The notes: generated from the letters alone by a model not told the origin. Positions 44,960-53,917 are shown, counted from the first letter of the stretch. The stretch is DNA of 64,000 nt from Cyanobacteria bacterium RU_5_0 (GCA_012033255.1 JAAUSF010000006.1:1-64000); one strand, 5' to 3'. Numbers and translations: made by a program.

Positions 44960-46669
44960 ATGTACCCCATCTACTGTACTCGTCCGAATTGTCCGTCACC
45001 TCGGAACATTTTTCCCTCTCTAAGCTACACAAGCCTGGAAACAATTTCGCCGCAGTTTTGCAAGACTTGTGCAATGCCTTTAATATTAGGCGGTCACTAT
45101 TTACCGATAGAGCAATTAGAAGGATCGATAGGGATAACATTCCTGGCTAAAGATCTTCATTCTGCAACAAAACGGCAGTATGTTGTTAAACAGTTACAGC
45201 CCAAAAATAGCCTCACGCCTCAACAGCTTGAACATGTAAAAGAGCAGTTTGAGCAAGAGGTAAGAATACTAGAGACATTAGGAGCTAAACACCGCCAAAT
45301 TCCTTCTCTGTTGGCTTGTTTTGATCTAACAGTTCTTGCTTTCAATGGACATCGACTATCTAACCAGACAGAAGAGTTTTTCTACTTTATACAAGAGTAT
45401 ATTGATGGTCAAACCTTAGCTCAGGAGTTGAAGCAGAAGGGGCGTTTTTCTGAGACAGAAGTAATAGAAATCATGCGTCAACTTCTACCTGTCTTGAAAT
45501 CTATTCATGAGCATGAGGATGGAGTAATTCATAGAAATATCCAGCCTGAAAATATCATACGCGATCGTGAAGGGCACCTTTATCTCACTGAGTTTGGTGC
45601 AATTAAACAAGTAACAGCAGGAATTTCAAAACCCTCTTCAATTGACCTGCCTGAACCATTATTTGCTCCACCAGAACAACAGAAAAACCAGCAGCTATAT
45701 CCATCATCCGATTTGTATGCATTTGCTGTCACAATCCTCTATTGCTTGACCAATCAAGAACTTTCAACTCTGTTTGATCTACACAACAACTGCTGGAACT
45801 GGAAGCCTTATGCCCAGGAGGTGAGCGATCGACTTGAATATATTCTAGATAAAATGCTTCAGCCTCTTCCTAGTCATCGTTTTCAAATGGCTTCTGAAGT
45901 GATTACAACCCTCTCCCAAGAGATTTTAACGCCTGATGAACCTGGTTATGAATCTGGTTATGAATCTGGTTATGAATCTGAGCCTAAAAAAGAACAATTA
46001 CCCTCGAAAGAAATAGCACGGCTATCACAAAGAATTCCTGAGTCACCTAAAGATAATTTAAACGGAATAGCAAAGAGTCATCGTGAAGTAACGCTAGAGG
46101 AAATAGCCTCTCAACTCATCTTGACAGCCCAGCAGTCTGGGCAGAATAAAAGCGAGGTGAAGCATGACAAAATAACCCCTCGCATATCCGCTAGGCTAGA
46201 CATCATTGCACCTGCCGTTAATCCTGAACCCGAAAGAATTGCTAGCCTAAAACCCGAAACAGAAGACCTAGAAATAGAACAATTTTTACTAAAACCTTTG
46301 CGTCAAGCCGTATTCTTTGGTTCTGGTAGTTGGTTGGTAGCTGCTACTCTTGTTAGTTTCTTAGGAACACTTCTAGCTTCTGGTTTATGGATACTTATTG
46401 TAGCAGGAGTTATTTTCGGAATTTTAGCTAAACACCAATCGTTTTCAGAAAGAATTCGCTTTTTTGCGATCGCGGTAACTTCTGTAGGAGCAACATTTTG
46501 TTTACTTCCTCAACTTCTTAAGGCATTCAACTTTGTACAAAGCCTGCCACAAATACTCTTGCTGTCTGTCGCCTCTGGATTGTTTGCTTTTATCTTCTTA
46601 ATGTCATTTCAGTTAATTCATGACTTCTTCTCAAGGATAGTTAGTACCAATGGCAAAAGCAGTTCTTAA
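44960..46669 (+). CDS. Kinase-like protein lacking catalytic residues, with zinc ribbon and membrane segments
   Basis: A 569-residue protein. Four cysteines (C6, C11, C34, C37: CTRPNC, FCKTC) form an N-terminal zinc ribbon, as in many cyanobacterial Ser/Thr kinases. The kinase-like domain (about 45-310) keeps the ATP lysine K77 (YVVKQL). But the HRD aspartate is N193 (HRNIQPENI), the DFG aspartate is E211 (LTEFGAIKQ), and the P-loop is degenerate. It is therefore probably a pseudokinase. A linker with the in-frame repeat GYES three times and charged sequence leads to about three C-terminal membrane segments (about 440-550). It overlaps the next WD40 gene by 20 bases, suggesting a coupled pair. 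Confidence 0.8.
   Translation: MYPIYCTRPNCPSPRNIFPSLSYTSLETISPQFCKTCAMPLILGGHYLPIEQLEGSIGITFLAKDLHSATKRQYVVKQLQPKNSLTPQQLEHVKEQFEQEVRILETLGAKHRQIPSLLACFDLTVLAFNGHRLSNQTEEFFYFIQEYIDGQTLAQELKQKGRFSETEVIEIMRQLLPVLKSIHEHEDGVIHRNIQPENIIRDREGHLYLTEFGAIKQVTAGISKPSSIDLPEPLFAPPEQQKNQQLYPSSDLYAFAVTILYCLTNQELSTLFDLHNNCWNWKPYAQEVSDRLEYILDKMLQPLPSHRFQMASEVITTLSQEILTPDEPGYESGYESGYESEPKKEQLPSKEIARLSQRIPESPKDNLNGIAKSHREVTLEEIASQLILTAQQSGQNKSEVKHDKITPRISARLDIIAPAVNPEPERIASLKPETEDLEIEQFLLKPLRQAVFFGSGSWLVAATLVSFLGTLLASGLWILIVAGVIFGILAKHQSFSERIRFFAIAVTSVGATFCLLPQLLKAFNFVQSLPQILLLSVASGLFAFIFLMSFQLIHDFFSRIVSTNGKSSS
45944..45979 (+). repeat. In-frame 12-bp tandem repeat, three units
   Basis: GGTTATGAATCT repeated exactly three times, encoding GYES three times in the linker of the kinase-like gene. 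Copy number can change without breaking the frame. Confidence 0.85.
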
Positions 46670-47678
46670 GCGTTTTATATCTCTTGTACTCGCTGCACTG
46701 GCTCTGATCTTAATTGTTTGGGTATTAGGGAAATTTAATAATCAATCTGCTCAAGTTGGTGATCTCTCACCTGAAGAAATCTCACAAAAAATTTCCTTAG
46801 TCCAAACTCTCACTGGACACTCAGATGCTATTTCATCTATTGCTATCAGTGCTGATAGTGAAACTCTTGTCAGTGGTAGTCATGATAAAACCGTGAAGTT
46901 GTGGGACTTGAAAACCGGCAAACTTCTTCGCACACTTGAGAAGCATCAAGAGCCTGTCTTGTCGCTTGCTATTAGTCCGAATGGAGAAGTTCTTGCTAGT
47001 GGAGGGGTTGATAACACAATTAACCTTTGGAGCCTAAAAACAGGTCAACCACTAAATACTTTTTCAGCCGAAGGTGGTTGGGTAACGTCTCTAGCCATTA
47101 GCCCTGATGGACAAACTCTTGCTAGTAGTCGCACTGGTAACTTGATCAATCTATGGAATATGAAAACTAATAGCCTCAATCATACTTTGAAAAAAGAAAT
47201 TTCACTACCAGTGACATCTGTTGCTATCAATCCTAATAGCCAAATTCTTGCTAGTGGCGGTTCAGATAACACAATTAGATTGTGGTATCTAGAAACAGGT
47301 GAATTGTTCAATTCGCTTAAAGGTCATCAAGGTTGGATTACGGCTCTAGCCATCAGTCCTGATGGGCAATCTTTAGTGAGTGGCAGCATTGATACTACAA
47401 TTCGTTTGTGGAATTTGAAAACTGGCGAACAGCAGCGCACTTTAAGGGCACATTCATATTCAGTTTCATCGATCGCGATTAGTCCAAATGGTGAACTTCT
47501 TGTGAGTGGCGGCGCGGACGGAGAAATTAGAATTTGGAATCTAAAAACGGCTCAACGATTGCGAACTCTTTCTGGGGCGCATTCAAAAACAATTAGCTCT
47601 CTTGCCTTCAGCCCAGATGGACAGTTCCTTGTAAGCAGCAGTGCAGATTCTACAATCAATGTTTGGCAAACACATTGA
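46650..47678 (+). CDS. Membrane-anchored WD40 repeat protein
   Basis: A 342-residue protein. An N-terminal membrane segment (about 8-28, FISLVLAALALILIVWVLGK) precedes seven WD40 blades (about 50-342), each ending in a form of LWDLKTG (for example VKLWDLKTG, INLWSLKTG, IRLWNLKTG, INVWQTH). It would form a seven-bladed propeller outside or inside the membrane; orientation is not shown. Its start overlaps the end of the kinase-like gene by 20 bases. Kinases fused to WD40 domains are common in cyanobacteria, so this pair may be a split version acting together. Blade sequences are very similar, suggesting recent internal duplication. Confidence 0.85.
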   Translation: MAKAVLKRFISLVLAALALILIVWVLGKFNNQSAQVGDLSPEEISQKISLVQTLTGHSDAISSIAISADSETLVSGSHDKTVKLWDLKTGKLLRTLEKHQEPVLSLAISPNGEVLASGGVDNTINLWSLKTGQPLNTFSAEGGWVTSLAISPDGQTLASSRTGNLINLWNMKTNSLNHTLKKEISLPVTSVAINPNSQILASGGSDNTIRLWYLETGELFNSLKGHQGWITALAISPDGQSLVSGSIDTTIRLWNLKTGEQQRTLRAHSYSVSSIAISPNGELLVSGGADGEIRIWNLKTAQRLRTLSGAHSKTISSLAFSPDGQFLVSSSADSTINVWQTH

Positions 47679-47742
47679 GAGAGTGTTGACTCTCCCAAAA
47701 TTGTGGTGGGAACTGTAGTGCTGCGATAGAGCGATCGGGTTA

Positions 47743-48519
47743 TTAGAATTCTCGACGCGAAAAAATGAGAATCGCGATCGCTAACAGCACCACTGTATAC
47801 ACTATCCCATACGCAGCATCGCCTATGAGTTCCAATGGGGTTGGTAGGAGATCAAGTCCATAAACGGCTTGATTTTTTAGATTCAACCGTTCCAGGTCAG
47901 GCAAGATCAAGTAAATTCCTTCAGTGATGCGTTGCAATCTAAGATTTTGAGCTAATACGCCAAACGTAAGCAAATCGCGGCTGAAATGTCCAACGAGATA
48001 GATTGCAAACGTGAGCATAGTCGCTAACAGCGAATTCGTGAACACACCAAACAGAATGGCAACGGCTGCAATCAGCGACAACTCTATGAATTGAAAACCG
48101 CTAGCCAACAGAATACTATTTGGATAGGGAATTTGCCGCGCTGTGAGAACTCCCAGGTAAATTGCTGTCATCGACGACACCAAGACCAGCAAGACGGCTG
48201 ACAGCCCCCAGTGTTTGCCAACAATAAACTCAGTACGGCTGATTGGTTTTGCCACCATAACATAGACGGTGCGTTTCTCAATCTCTTTGTTAACCAATCC
48301 CGTGCCCACAAAGACGGTGATCGCCAATCCTAAAAGCCCGATCGCCGCTAATCCTACATCCAAGATGATTTGGCTCTCCGCACTCGCTGCCACCTCTGGA
48401 ATTAGCACCGCCGCTGCCACCATCACCGCCGCAAAAAAAGCAATCATGTAGAGAACCCGATCGCGAATCACCTCCCGAAACACGTTCGCCGCAATCACCA
48501 ATGTCCGTCCCAAATTCAT
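47743..48519 (-). CDS. fraE: FraE, ABC-2 type permease of the fraCDE filament-integrity set
   Basis: A 258-residue membrane protein with about six segments. It resembles ABC-2 permeases in the N-terminal REVIRDRVLYMIAFFAAV and the loop IEKRTVYVMVAKPISRTEF. In Anabaena PCC 7120 the genes fraC, fraD and fraE lie in this order (alr2392 to alr2394), and fraE encodes such a permease needed for filament integrity and heterocyst function. Here the same order runs on the minus strand after FraD, with a 39-base gap. The assignment rests on the whole cluster: this gene alone could be called only an ABC permease. Confidence 0.78.
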   Translation of the reverse strand: MNLGRTLVIAANVFREVIRDRVLYMIAFFAAVMVAAAVLIPEVAASAESQIILDVGLAAIGLLGLAITVFVGTGLVNKEIEKRTVYVMVAKPISRTEFIVGKHWGLSAVLLVLVSSMTAIYLGVLTARQIPYPNSILLASGFQFIELSLIAAVAILFGVFTNSLLATMLTFAIYLVGHFSRDLLTFGVLAQNLRLQRITEGIYLILPDLERLNLKNQAVYGLDLLPTPLELIGDAAYGIVYTVVLLAIAILIFSRREF

Positions 48520-48531
48520 AACCCGCCTTCC

Positions 48532-48590
48532 CCCTCTTCATCCTTCATCCTTCATCCTTCACCCTTCATCCCATCTTTCATCCCTTCCAA
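48532..48590. repeat. TTCATCC heptamer array at the fraD 3' end
   Basis: CTTCATCCTTCATCCTTCAT, CACCCTTCATCCCATC and TTTCATCCC run in tandem. On the minus strand the array encodes the last residues of FraD (GRDERWDEG) and its stop, and then fills the gap to fraE. Confidence 0.8.
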
Positions 48591-49590
48591 AATTCACCGC
48601 CTCACTGATAGACGTAACAGACTGACAAGTCATCTGGTAGGATTGACCCGAACTAGCAGGAGCAGGGGTTATCTGGACAGGAGCCTGACTGATAAAACAG
48701 GTTTTTTCTAAAATGTACCCATTTGCTTTAGAACTGGGACCACTCCAAATTGCCTGTAAATTCAAAACATCTTCAGGAGAGACATCCGTGTAGTTTGCAT
48801 CAAATTGCCATAGCCCCGCTTCCCCTACTCTAGGAGGATTCCCAAAAGTGTCTGCTTTTATCTGTTGATTGAGACTAGGAACCTGCTCATCGATGTTTCG
48901 TAGCCATCGCTGGACATTTACCCACGATCGCCCATTCAACTTCGATCGGATGGCTGCCTCAGCATTATCGAGGATCACAACTCCATTAGTAGTGGGGATG
49001 GTTTGACGATTGGTACGGACTACAAACTGACTGCGATCGAAGTCATCCGCTAAAAGGCTCGGATACTGTTGGAGCAAATCTTGGACAAAAAACGTGAACT
49101 GAAACCAGCAGCTATAGAGAATTGCCAGGAGTACCAGCGTTACAAGATCTTGCCGAACGCCTACATCATCTGGAACTTTGAGAGTGGGTCCTGGCTTGAG
49201 AAACTTGGGGAACGCTCCGATGGCGGCTGAAAACAGGGGCCACGCGACAAGGGTATCTCGGAAGGTATAGATGAGAAAGTCGAGTGAATAGAACGCAAGG
49301 CAGGTTAAAGCACCTGAGATCCAAGGACTGAGCCGAAACTTCAGATCGAAGATCGGAATATTAAATTCCTTGTCTGTCTTTGCAGTGGCTCTCTCCTGTA
49401 GCAGCAGCACCCAATCTACGCCAACAATCAGAAAAAACCAGCCAAAAACCGATACAAATCGTTTAGCATCAAGGTCGTCAAGGAGTAAGTAAATAAACCA
49501 GCAGAAGAGGCTTGTCAGCAGGGATGTTTGCCATGAGAAGGGTTTGATCCCTTCCATCTGCCCCTTAATATGATCGAAGTATTTTCTCAC
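48559..49590 (-). CDS. fraD: FraD, septal-junction membrane protein
   Basis: A 343-residue protein, about the length of Anabaena FraD. About five N-terminal membrane segments (about 20-190; SLFCWFIYLLLDDL, SVFGWFFLIVGVDWVLLL, SPWISGALTCLAFYSL, LVTLVLLAILYSCWFQFTF) are followed by a periplasmic domain (about 195-343). FraD is part of septal junctions that join neighbouring cells of filamentous cyanobacteria and allow molecular exchange. The assignment is from layout and position between fraC and fraE. Its start overlaps the fraC stop by four bases (ATGA), so translation is coupled. The last nine residues and stop derive from a TTCATCC repeat, so the natural C-terminus may be altered. Confidence 0.78.
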   Translation of the reverse strand: MRKYFDHIKGQMEGIKPFSWQTSLLTSLFCWFIYLLLDDLDAKRFVSVFGWFFLIVGVDWVLLLQERATAKTDKEFNIPIFDLKFRLSPWISGALTCLAFYSLDFLIYTFRDTLVAWPLFSAAIGAFPKFLKPGPTLKVPDDVGVRQDLVTLVLLAILYSCWFQFTFFVQDLLQQYPSLLADDFDRSQFVVRTNRQTIPTTNGVVILDNAEAAIRSKLNGRSWVNVQRWLRNIDEQVPSLNQQIKADTFGNPPRVGEAGLWQFDANYTDVSPEDVLNLQAIWSGPSSKANGYILEKTCFISQAPVQITPAPASSGQSYQMTCQSVTSISEAVNFGRDERWDEG

Positions 49591-50282
49591 GGTTCTATAG
49601 AAGAATAGCTGGCTTGGACGGCGAAACGAAGCAACAGGATTGCCAGAATAGCACTATAACTCCAGGCATTTGCAAATAGAACTGCCCTCAGTTGAGAGGG
49701 GGTTTTTTCCCCAACTTGAGGTTGTCCTAGACGCGACGATCGTCTGAGAACTCGAATGACTGGAGTGCGAAGAGAAGGCTTTTGCTCGGTTAGGTCTTCG
49801 GTTGATTCTTCTTCCGTTTCCTTCTTTTTTTCCTTCTTTTCTTCCTTCTTCTCCTCTTGCTTAATGCCCGCCTTCAGCAGCCATTGTAGTGAAATTAGCC
49901 CCAATTCCTTCGCACCAAAGCTGGCGAAAAATGTAACAAAACATATCAAAATTAGCGATGTCGCCGTCTGACGAGACCAGCGATCGAAAAAAATAAAGTT
50001 CATCATATCAATTTCAAACTGACTAGTCGAACCTGAAGAAACCTCTTCAGCATTGAAAATCAGAAAAAACACAATCCAGCCTAGTACCGTACAAAACAAA
50101 TTAATAGAGGAGGCATACAGAATACTTTGCTTTGGGTCAGTTTTCAGTAGCCGATGAAAGACAGACGCTTCAACCGCGATCGCACCAACAAAAACAAAAT
50201 CTGAAAGGCGATCGCTCGAAGGGGCAAAACACTCGGAAACATGGAGCTGGCTCCTGGTAGAGACGTGAAAAGTTAGTGACAT
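49587..50282 (-). CDS. fraC: FraC, filament-integrity membrane protein
   Basis: A 231-residue membrane protein with about four segments (FVFVGAIAVEASVF, LFCTVLGWIVFFLIF, SLILICFVTFFASFGAKEL, AILAILLLRFAVQ). It is longer than the roughly 180-residue Anabaena FraC because of a charged insert (EEKKEEKKEKKKETEEES, about 143-160) in a cytoplasmic loop. FraC is needed for filament integrity and for correct septal placement of FraD and SepJ. I assign it by membrane topology and by position: its stop overlaps the FraD start by four bases, with FraE next. Taken alone the sequence would be called hypothetical. Confidence 0.75.
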   Translation of the reverse strand: MSLTFHVSTRSQLHVSECFAPSSDRLSDFVFVGAIAVEASVFHRLLKTDPKQSILYASSINLFCTVLGWIVFFLIFNAEEVSSGSTSQFEIDMMNFIFFDRWSRQTATSLILICFVTFFASFGAKELGLISLQWLLKAGIKQEEKKEEKKEKKKETEEESTEDLTEQKPSLRTPVIRVLRRSSRLGQPQVGEKTPSQLRAVLFANAWSYSAILAILLLRFAVQASYSSIEP

Positions 50283-50583
50283 GAGACGATCAATCGTTGC
50301 TCAATGAAGAGTTTCACCAGACAATGAAATCAAAATGCGGGGAATAAACGCTATCAATAGATAAATAAATCTATCAATTTGGCTAAATTCTCCATATGTA
50401 GTAGTAACACAGATTGGAAAGGATGCAGAATGAAGGATGAGAGATCGATCGCGAGATTGGCTACCAGTGTAGTCTTTCAAACAACCCGTTATCCTTTAAT
50501 TCTCCCATTTCCCATCCCCCATTCCATTCTCCTTATCCTTCATCCTTTATAAAATAGTTTCTATAAAGCAACCTAGTAGAGTC
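50283..50583. other. Intergenic region, divergent promoters
   Basis: The 301 bases lie between fraC (minus) and the adenosyltransferase gene (plus). It includes TGAAGGATGAG at 50431-50441, an imperfect heptamer run at 50500-50550 (CCATTCTCC, TTATCCTTCATCC), and AT-rich sequence. No gene or cobalamin riboswitch (no GCCACTG box) is seen. Confidence 0.5.
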
Positions 50584-51717
50584 ATGGCAAGAACTGGTGT
50601 TGGTATCCGAACGGCTCAAGCTCGCGCTGAGCGATTGATTGGTCAAATTCATGTCTATGATGGGGTGGGCAAGGGAAAATCCCAGGCGGCACTAGGGGTG
50701 GTGTTGCGATCGATCGGGCTTGGCATTCATACAGGTTGTCAAACGCGAGTCTTGCTACTGCGCTTTCTCAAGGGGCCTGGACGCACCTATGACGAAGATG
50801 CGGCGATCGAAGCTCTCAGACGCGGCTTTCCGCATCTAATTGACCAAGTTCGCACGGGCAGAGCCGAATTCTTTGGAGCCGATGAAATTACGCGCTTCGA
50901 TCGGCTGGAAGCTCAGCGTGGGTGGGATGTAGCGAAAGGAGCGATCGCTTCTGGGCTTTATTCAGTGGTAGTTTTAGACGAACTGAATCCGGTGTTGGAT
51001 CTGGGACTTCTGCCTGTCGATGAGGTGGTGCAAACGCTGAAACGCAAGCCAGAAGAGTTAGAAATTATTGCTACAGGACGCAGTGCCCCTCAAGCCTTAC
51101 TGGATATTGCTGATTTGCACTCAGAGATGAAATCGCATCATCATGCCAATGCGCTTGCTCACGGGATTGACGGCATCGAAATCTATACGGGGGCAGGCAA
51201 AGGAAAATCAACAAGTGCCCTGGGGAAAGCTCTTCAGGCGATCGGCAAAGGCATCAGTCAAGACAAATCCCATCGAGTGCTAATTCTGCAATGGCTCAAA
51301 GGCGGGTCAGGGTACACAGAAGATGCCGCGATCGCTGCGCTGCGCCAAAGCTACCCCGATCTCGTTGATCATCAGCGTTGTGGACGAGATGCGATCGTCT
51401 GGCGAGGGCAGCAGCAAGAGTTAGATTATGTGGAAGCGGAACGAGGCTGGGAGATTGCACGCGCCGCGATCGCCTCCGGACTCTACAAAACCATCATCCT
51501 CGATGAACTCAATCCTACGGTTGACTTAGAGTTGCTGCCCCAAGAGCCGATCGTCCATGCCCTTCTGCGCAAGCCCCGCGACACCGAAATCATCATCACC
51601 GGACGCTGCAAAAATCCCCCCGACTACTTCGACCTTGCCAGCATTCACTCCGAGGTCTACTGTCATAAACATTACGCTGAGAAAGGCATCGATCTCAAAC
51701 GTGGCGTCGATTTTTAA
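50584..51717 (+). CDS. Cob(I)alamin adenosyltransferase-like protein, two tandem domains
   Basis: A 377-residue protein consisting of two copies of the BtuR/CobO P-loop fold. The first has Walker A VYDGVGKGKSQ (24-34) and the motif VVVLDELNPVLDLGLL (about 127-142). The second has YTGAGKGKST (201-210) and IILDELNPTVDLELL. Usual members are about 190 residues and attach adenosine from ATP to the corrin cobalt. Both copies keep the P-loop, and the ELNP motif replaces the family's usual DE(L/I). Such double-domain forms appear in cyanobacteria, but whether both sites work is unknown. The start ATG is the first in the frame; the gene stands alone in the plus strand. Confidence 0.85.
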   Translation: MARTGVGIRTAQARAERLIGQIHVYDGVGKGKSQAALGVVLRSIGLGIHTGCQTRVLLLRFLKGPGRTYDEDAAIEALRRGFPHLIDQVRTGRAEFFGADEITRFDRLEAQRGWDVAKGAIASGLYSVVVLDELNPVLDLGLLPVDEVVQTLKRKPEELEIIATGRSAPQALLDIADLHSEMKSHHHANALAHGIDGIEIYTGAGKGKSTSALGKALQAIGKGISQDKSHRVLILQWLKGGSGYTEDAAIAALRQSYPDLVDHQRCGRDAIVWRGQQQELDYVEAERGWEIARAAIASGLYKTIILDELNPTVDLELLPQEPIVHALLRKPRDTEIIITGRCKNPPDYFDLASIHSEVYCHKHYAEKGIDLKRGVDF

Positions 51718-51786
51718 AAATGAATCAGAAAGAGTATTGAATGGATAGATCGCCTAATTTCTTGCCCTCAACTCCTTTAGAACAAT

Positions 51787-52968
51787 TTAGAAAAAGTCGG
51801 GGAGCCAGGGAGAGGAGCCTGCGAACAGTTGATTGGCGATCGCCAATCCCGTCTCCGTTGCTTCCAAACTTCCCATCAATTGCAACTGCTGAGGCGTAAA
51901 TAAGCCTGTGTAAAGAGGGACTAGCCCTCGGATATCGAGTTTTAAGTCGCCTTTGCCGCCTTGAGCAACGTTTCCCTGTCCATTTGCAACAGACAAAACA
52001 AATTTGCCGCTGTTTTCTGGTAGCAAATCATCTTCGATTTCTAAATGCAATTCGGTTTCGATATGAGTTGGATAACCGCGTTTCTCCAGTGCTAAGCCAA
52101 CATCAACGATTCGCAACATCCATCGATCGGTTTTGATCACTTTGGCGGTTTGTTCGGGAAGCAGGAATGATAATAAATCGATTCCCGCACTCTGCCAACG
52201 TACTTTGTCAAGCTGCGATCGATGCCCTGCGATGAATGTCCAGAAGCTTCGTCCAGCAGTAGGCGAAAGAATTGCCCAATCTCGGATTCGCAAAATAGAC
52301 CCTTCATGAGTGCGATGCTGACTCATGATCACATATCCTTCGGGGCGATCGGTCGAACCGATGACATAGCTGTAAATTGGCTCTTTGCCTTTGGCATCAA
52401 ATAGTTCCTGCCAAATGAAAGAATGGCGATCAAGATGTCCGTTGTTCTGCTTTGCTTTTTGCAGATACATCTCCTGGAAGTCTGCTGATTCAACGGGAGT
52501 CACCGGGCAAATAGGAAGCGGTTGCTCCTTCATCCGAATGGTTTCTGTCAGAATTTCCCATCGGCAATATAGACCACCCTGCTCATATCCGGCTTTCCGA
52601 TAGAGCCGTTGCGTGGCTGGATAAAGCACGGAAATCGGCACTTGCTGAGACTGAAGTTCTTTGAGCATCTTTTGCATCAGGGTAATGGCGGCTCCGGCTC
52701 CGCGAAACTCTGGTGCAACACTGACTGAAGCAATCCCAGTCATCAAGACACGCTGACCTCCCCACCATTGTCCCATCGGAATCAAGGCAAGTCCTCCAGC
52801 AATTCGATTTGCCTGCTGCACAACGCGAAAGTTGTCTGTGCCAATCCGGTTGAAATATGTTTCTTCGTTGTCGCTGGGTGAAACAATAAAGCACTGGGCG
52901 CTAATTCTTTGAAGCTGCTGAACTTCCTCAAAACCGGAAAGCGATCGATATTCAAATTGAGGAGACAT
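51787..52968 (-). CDS. Eis-like GNAT acetyltransferase with SCP2-type C-terminus
   Basis: A 393-residue protein. The N-terminal GNAT domain has the acetyl-CoA site PEFRGAGAAITLMQKMLKEL (about 86-105). The next domain (about 165-290) is a second degenerate GNAT fold. The C-terminal domain (about 300-393) looks like sterol carrier protein 2, as in Eis enzymes. Known Eis proteins acetylate aminoglycosides or host proteins; the substrate here is unknown, and the protein may serve a housekeeping role. It is convergent with the adenosyltransferase gene with a 70-base gap. The terminal stop lies close to the gene end and no terminator is clear. Confidence 0.85.
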   Translation of the reverse strand: MSPQFEYRSLSGFEEVQQLQRISAQCFIVSPSDNEETYFNRIGTDNFRVVQQANRIAGGLALIPMGQWWGGQRVLMTGIASVSVAPEFRGAGAAITLMQKMLKELQSQQVPISVLYPATQRLYRKAGYEQGGLYCRWEILTETIRMKEQPLPICPVTPVESADFQEMYLQKAKQNNGHLDRHSFIWQELFDAKGKEPIYSYVIGSTDRPEGYVIMSQHRTHEGSILRIRDWAILSPTAGRSFWTFIAGHRSQLDKVRWQSAGIDLLSFLLPEQTAKVIKTDRWMLRIVDVGLALEKRGYPTHIETELHLEIEDDLLPENSGKFVLSVANGQGNVAQGGKGDLKLDIRGLVPLYTGLFTPQQLQLMGSLEATETGLAIANQLFAGSSPWLPDFF

Positions 52969-53243
52969 GGGCGATCGAACGTAGAGGACTTCATTAGCCT
53001 ACGGAAAATTATTGTGATTTGCTTCACCCTATTGAGTTAACTAACTAGAGGAGAATAATGTGATAACTAGCCAGTTGGATATTCGACCAACCGATGAGTA
53101 TGGCACTTCGTTCTCAAAATGGAGTTCTGTAACTTACCGCCAATCTAACCAGTGTCACACCCGATCGATACTTTGTACGGAAACTGATTTCAACTGCCTG
53201 TATCGCCTATTAGTGCGTTGAGAAGCTGATCAGGTTGCCCCAC

Positions 53244-53741
53244 ATGCTGCGTCTTAAAAAATTTCTGAACGAATCGACTTATCGACTCTTTTCTCAGACC
53301 CTACGTTCCGATCGTATCTCCCTTGATTTTTCCGATTTAACGCCCTATGAAATCATTCGAGATCAGTATCAACAATGGGGAATTCAGTTTGAAGGAGCGA
53401 TCGCCCTATATCCAACAAATCCAGCCTTTATAACTTCTCCTAATACGTTGATTGTCTTACCTACTAGCCATCAGCCTGTCATCTCTGTTCACTTTCATCA
53501 TTCCAAACAAATAGCTGGTGCAGTTATTACTGCGGCACACGAGGTAAAGCTGAGCGTATTTAATCAAGATCATCAACTACTTGCAGAGCAAAAAGCAGGC
53601 ATTCCGCACTATCTACAATCGTATTCAGGAGCGATTAAACCTCTTCCACAACACCATCTAGAATTGATCGCCGAACACATTATTAAAGCAGAGTTCAGTT
53701 CTCATTCGCCTTTCATCTTGCACAATTTCTTTTGTGATTAA
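53244..53741 (+). CDS. Hypothetical protein with PEP-CTERM-like fold region
   Basis: A 165-residue protein, with a basic N-terminus (MLRLKKFLNESTYRLF) and no signal peptide. The stretch LDFSDLTPYEIIRDQYQQWG followed by IQFEGAIALYPTNPAF resembles the beta-sandwich domain common in exported cyanobacterial PEP-CTERM proteins (a strand, then GT..Y...GV.F), but no sorting signal is visible. I cannot name the family. An in-frame TTG at 53235 is an alternative start. No strong ribosome binding site precedes the ATG. Confidence 0.5.
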   Translation: MLRLKKFLNESTYRLFSQTLRSDRISLDFSDLTPYEIIRDQYQQWGIQFEGAIALYPTNPAFITSPNTLIVLPTSHQPVISVHFHHSKQIAGAVITAAHEVKLSVFNQDHQLLAEQKAGIPHYLQSYSGAIKPLPQHHLELIAEHIIKAEFSSHSPFILHNFFCD

Positions 53742-53759
53742 ACCCTTCAAACGAGCAGA

Positions 53760-53777
53760 GGCGTTGCATGTAACGCC
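53760..53777. repeat. GGCGTT-GCATGT-AACGCC palindrome
   Basis: A six-base inverted repeat around GCATGT. This kind of motif (AGGCGTTGCATG...) is dispersed in many cyanobacterial genomes as far as I recall. Confidence 0.5.
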
Positions 53778-53917
53778 CCTACTGCTGACGCGACCTGATC
53801 CAATCACCCAGTTGGTGGTACGATGTGACCTGATTCAATCACCCTTTAGGAGGATGAAACTAATTAGCCATGATCGATATTGTAGGAACTATCTGATATA
53901 CCTAAGCAGTTTGTTCA

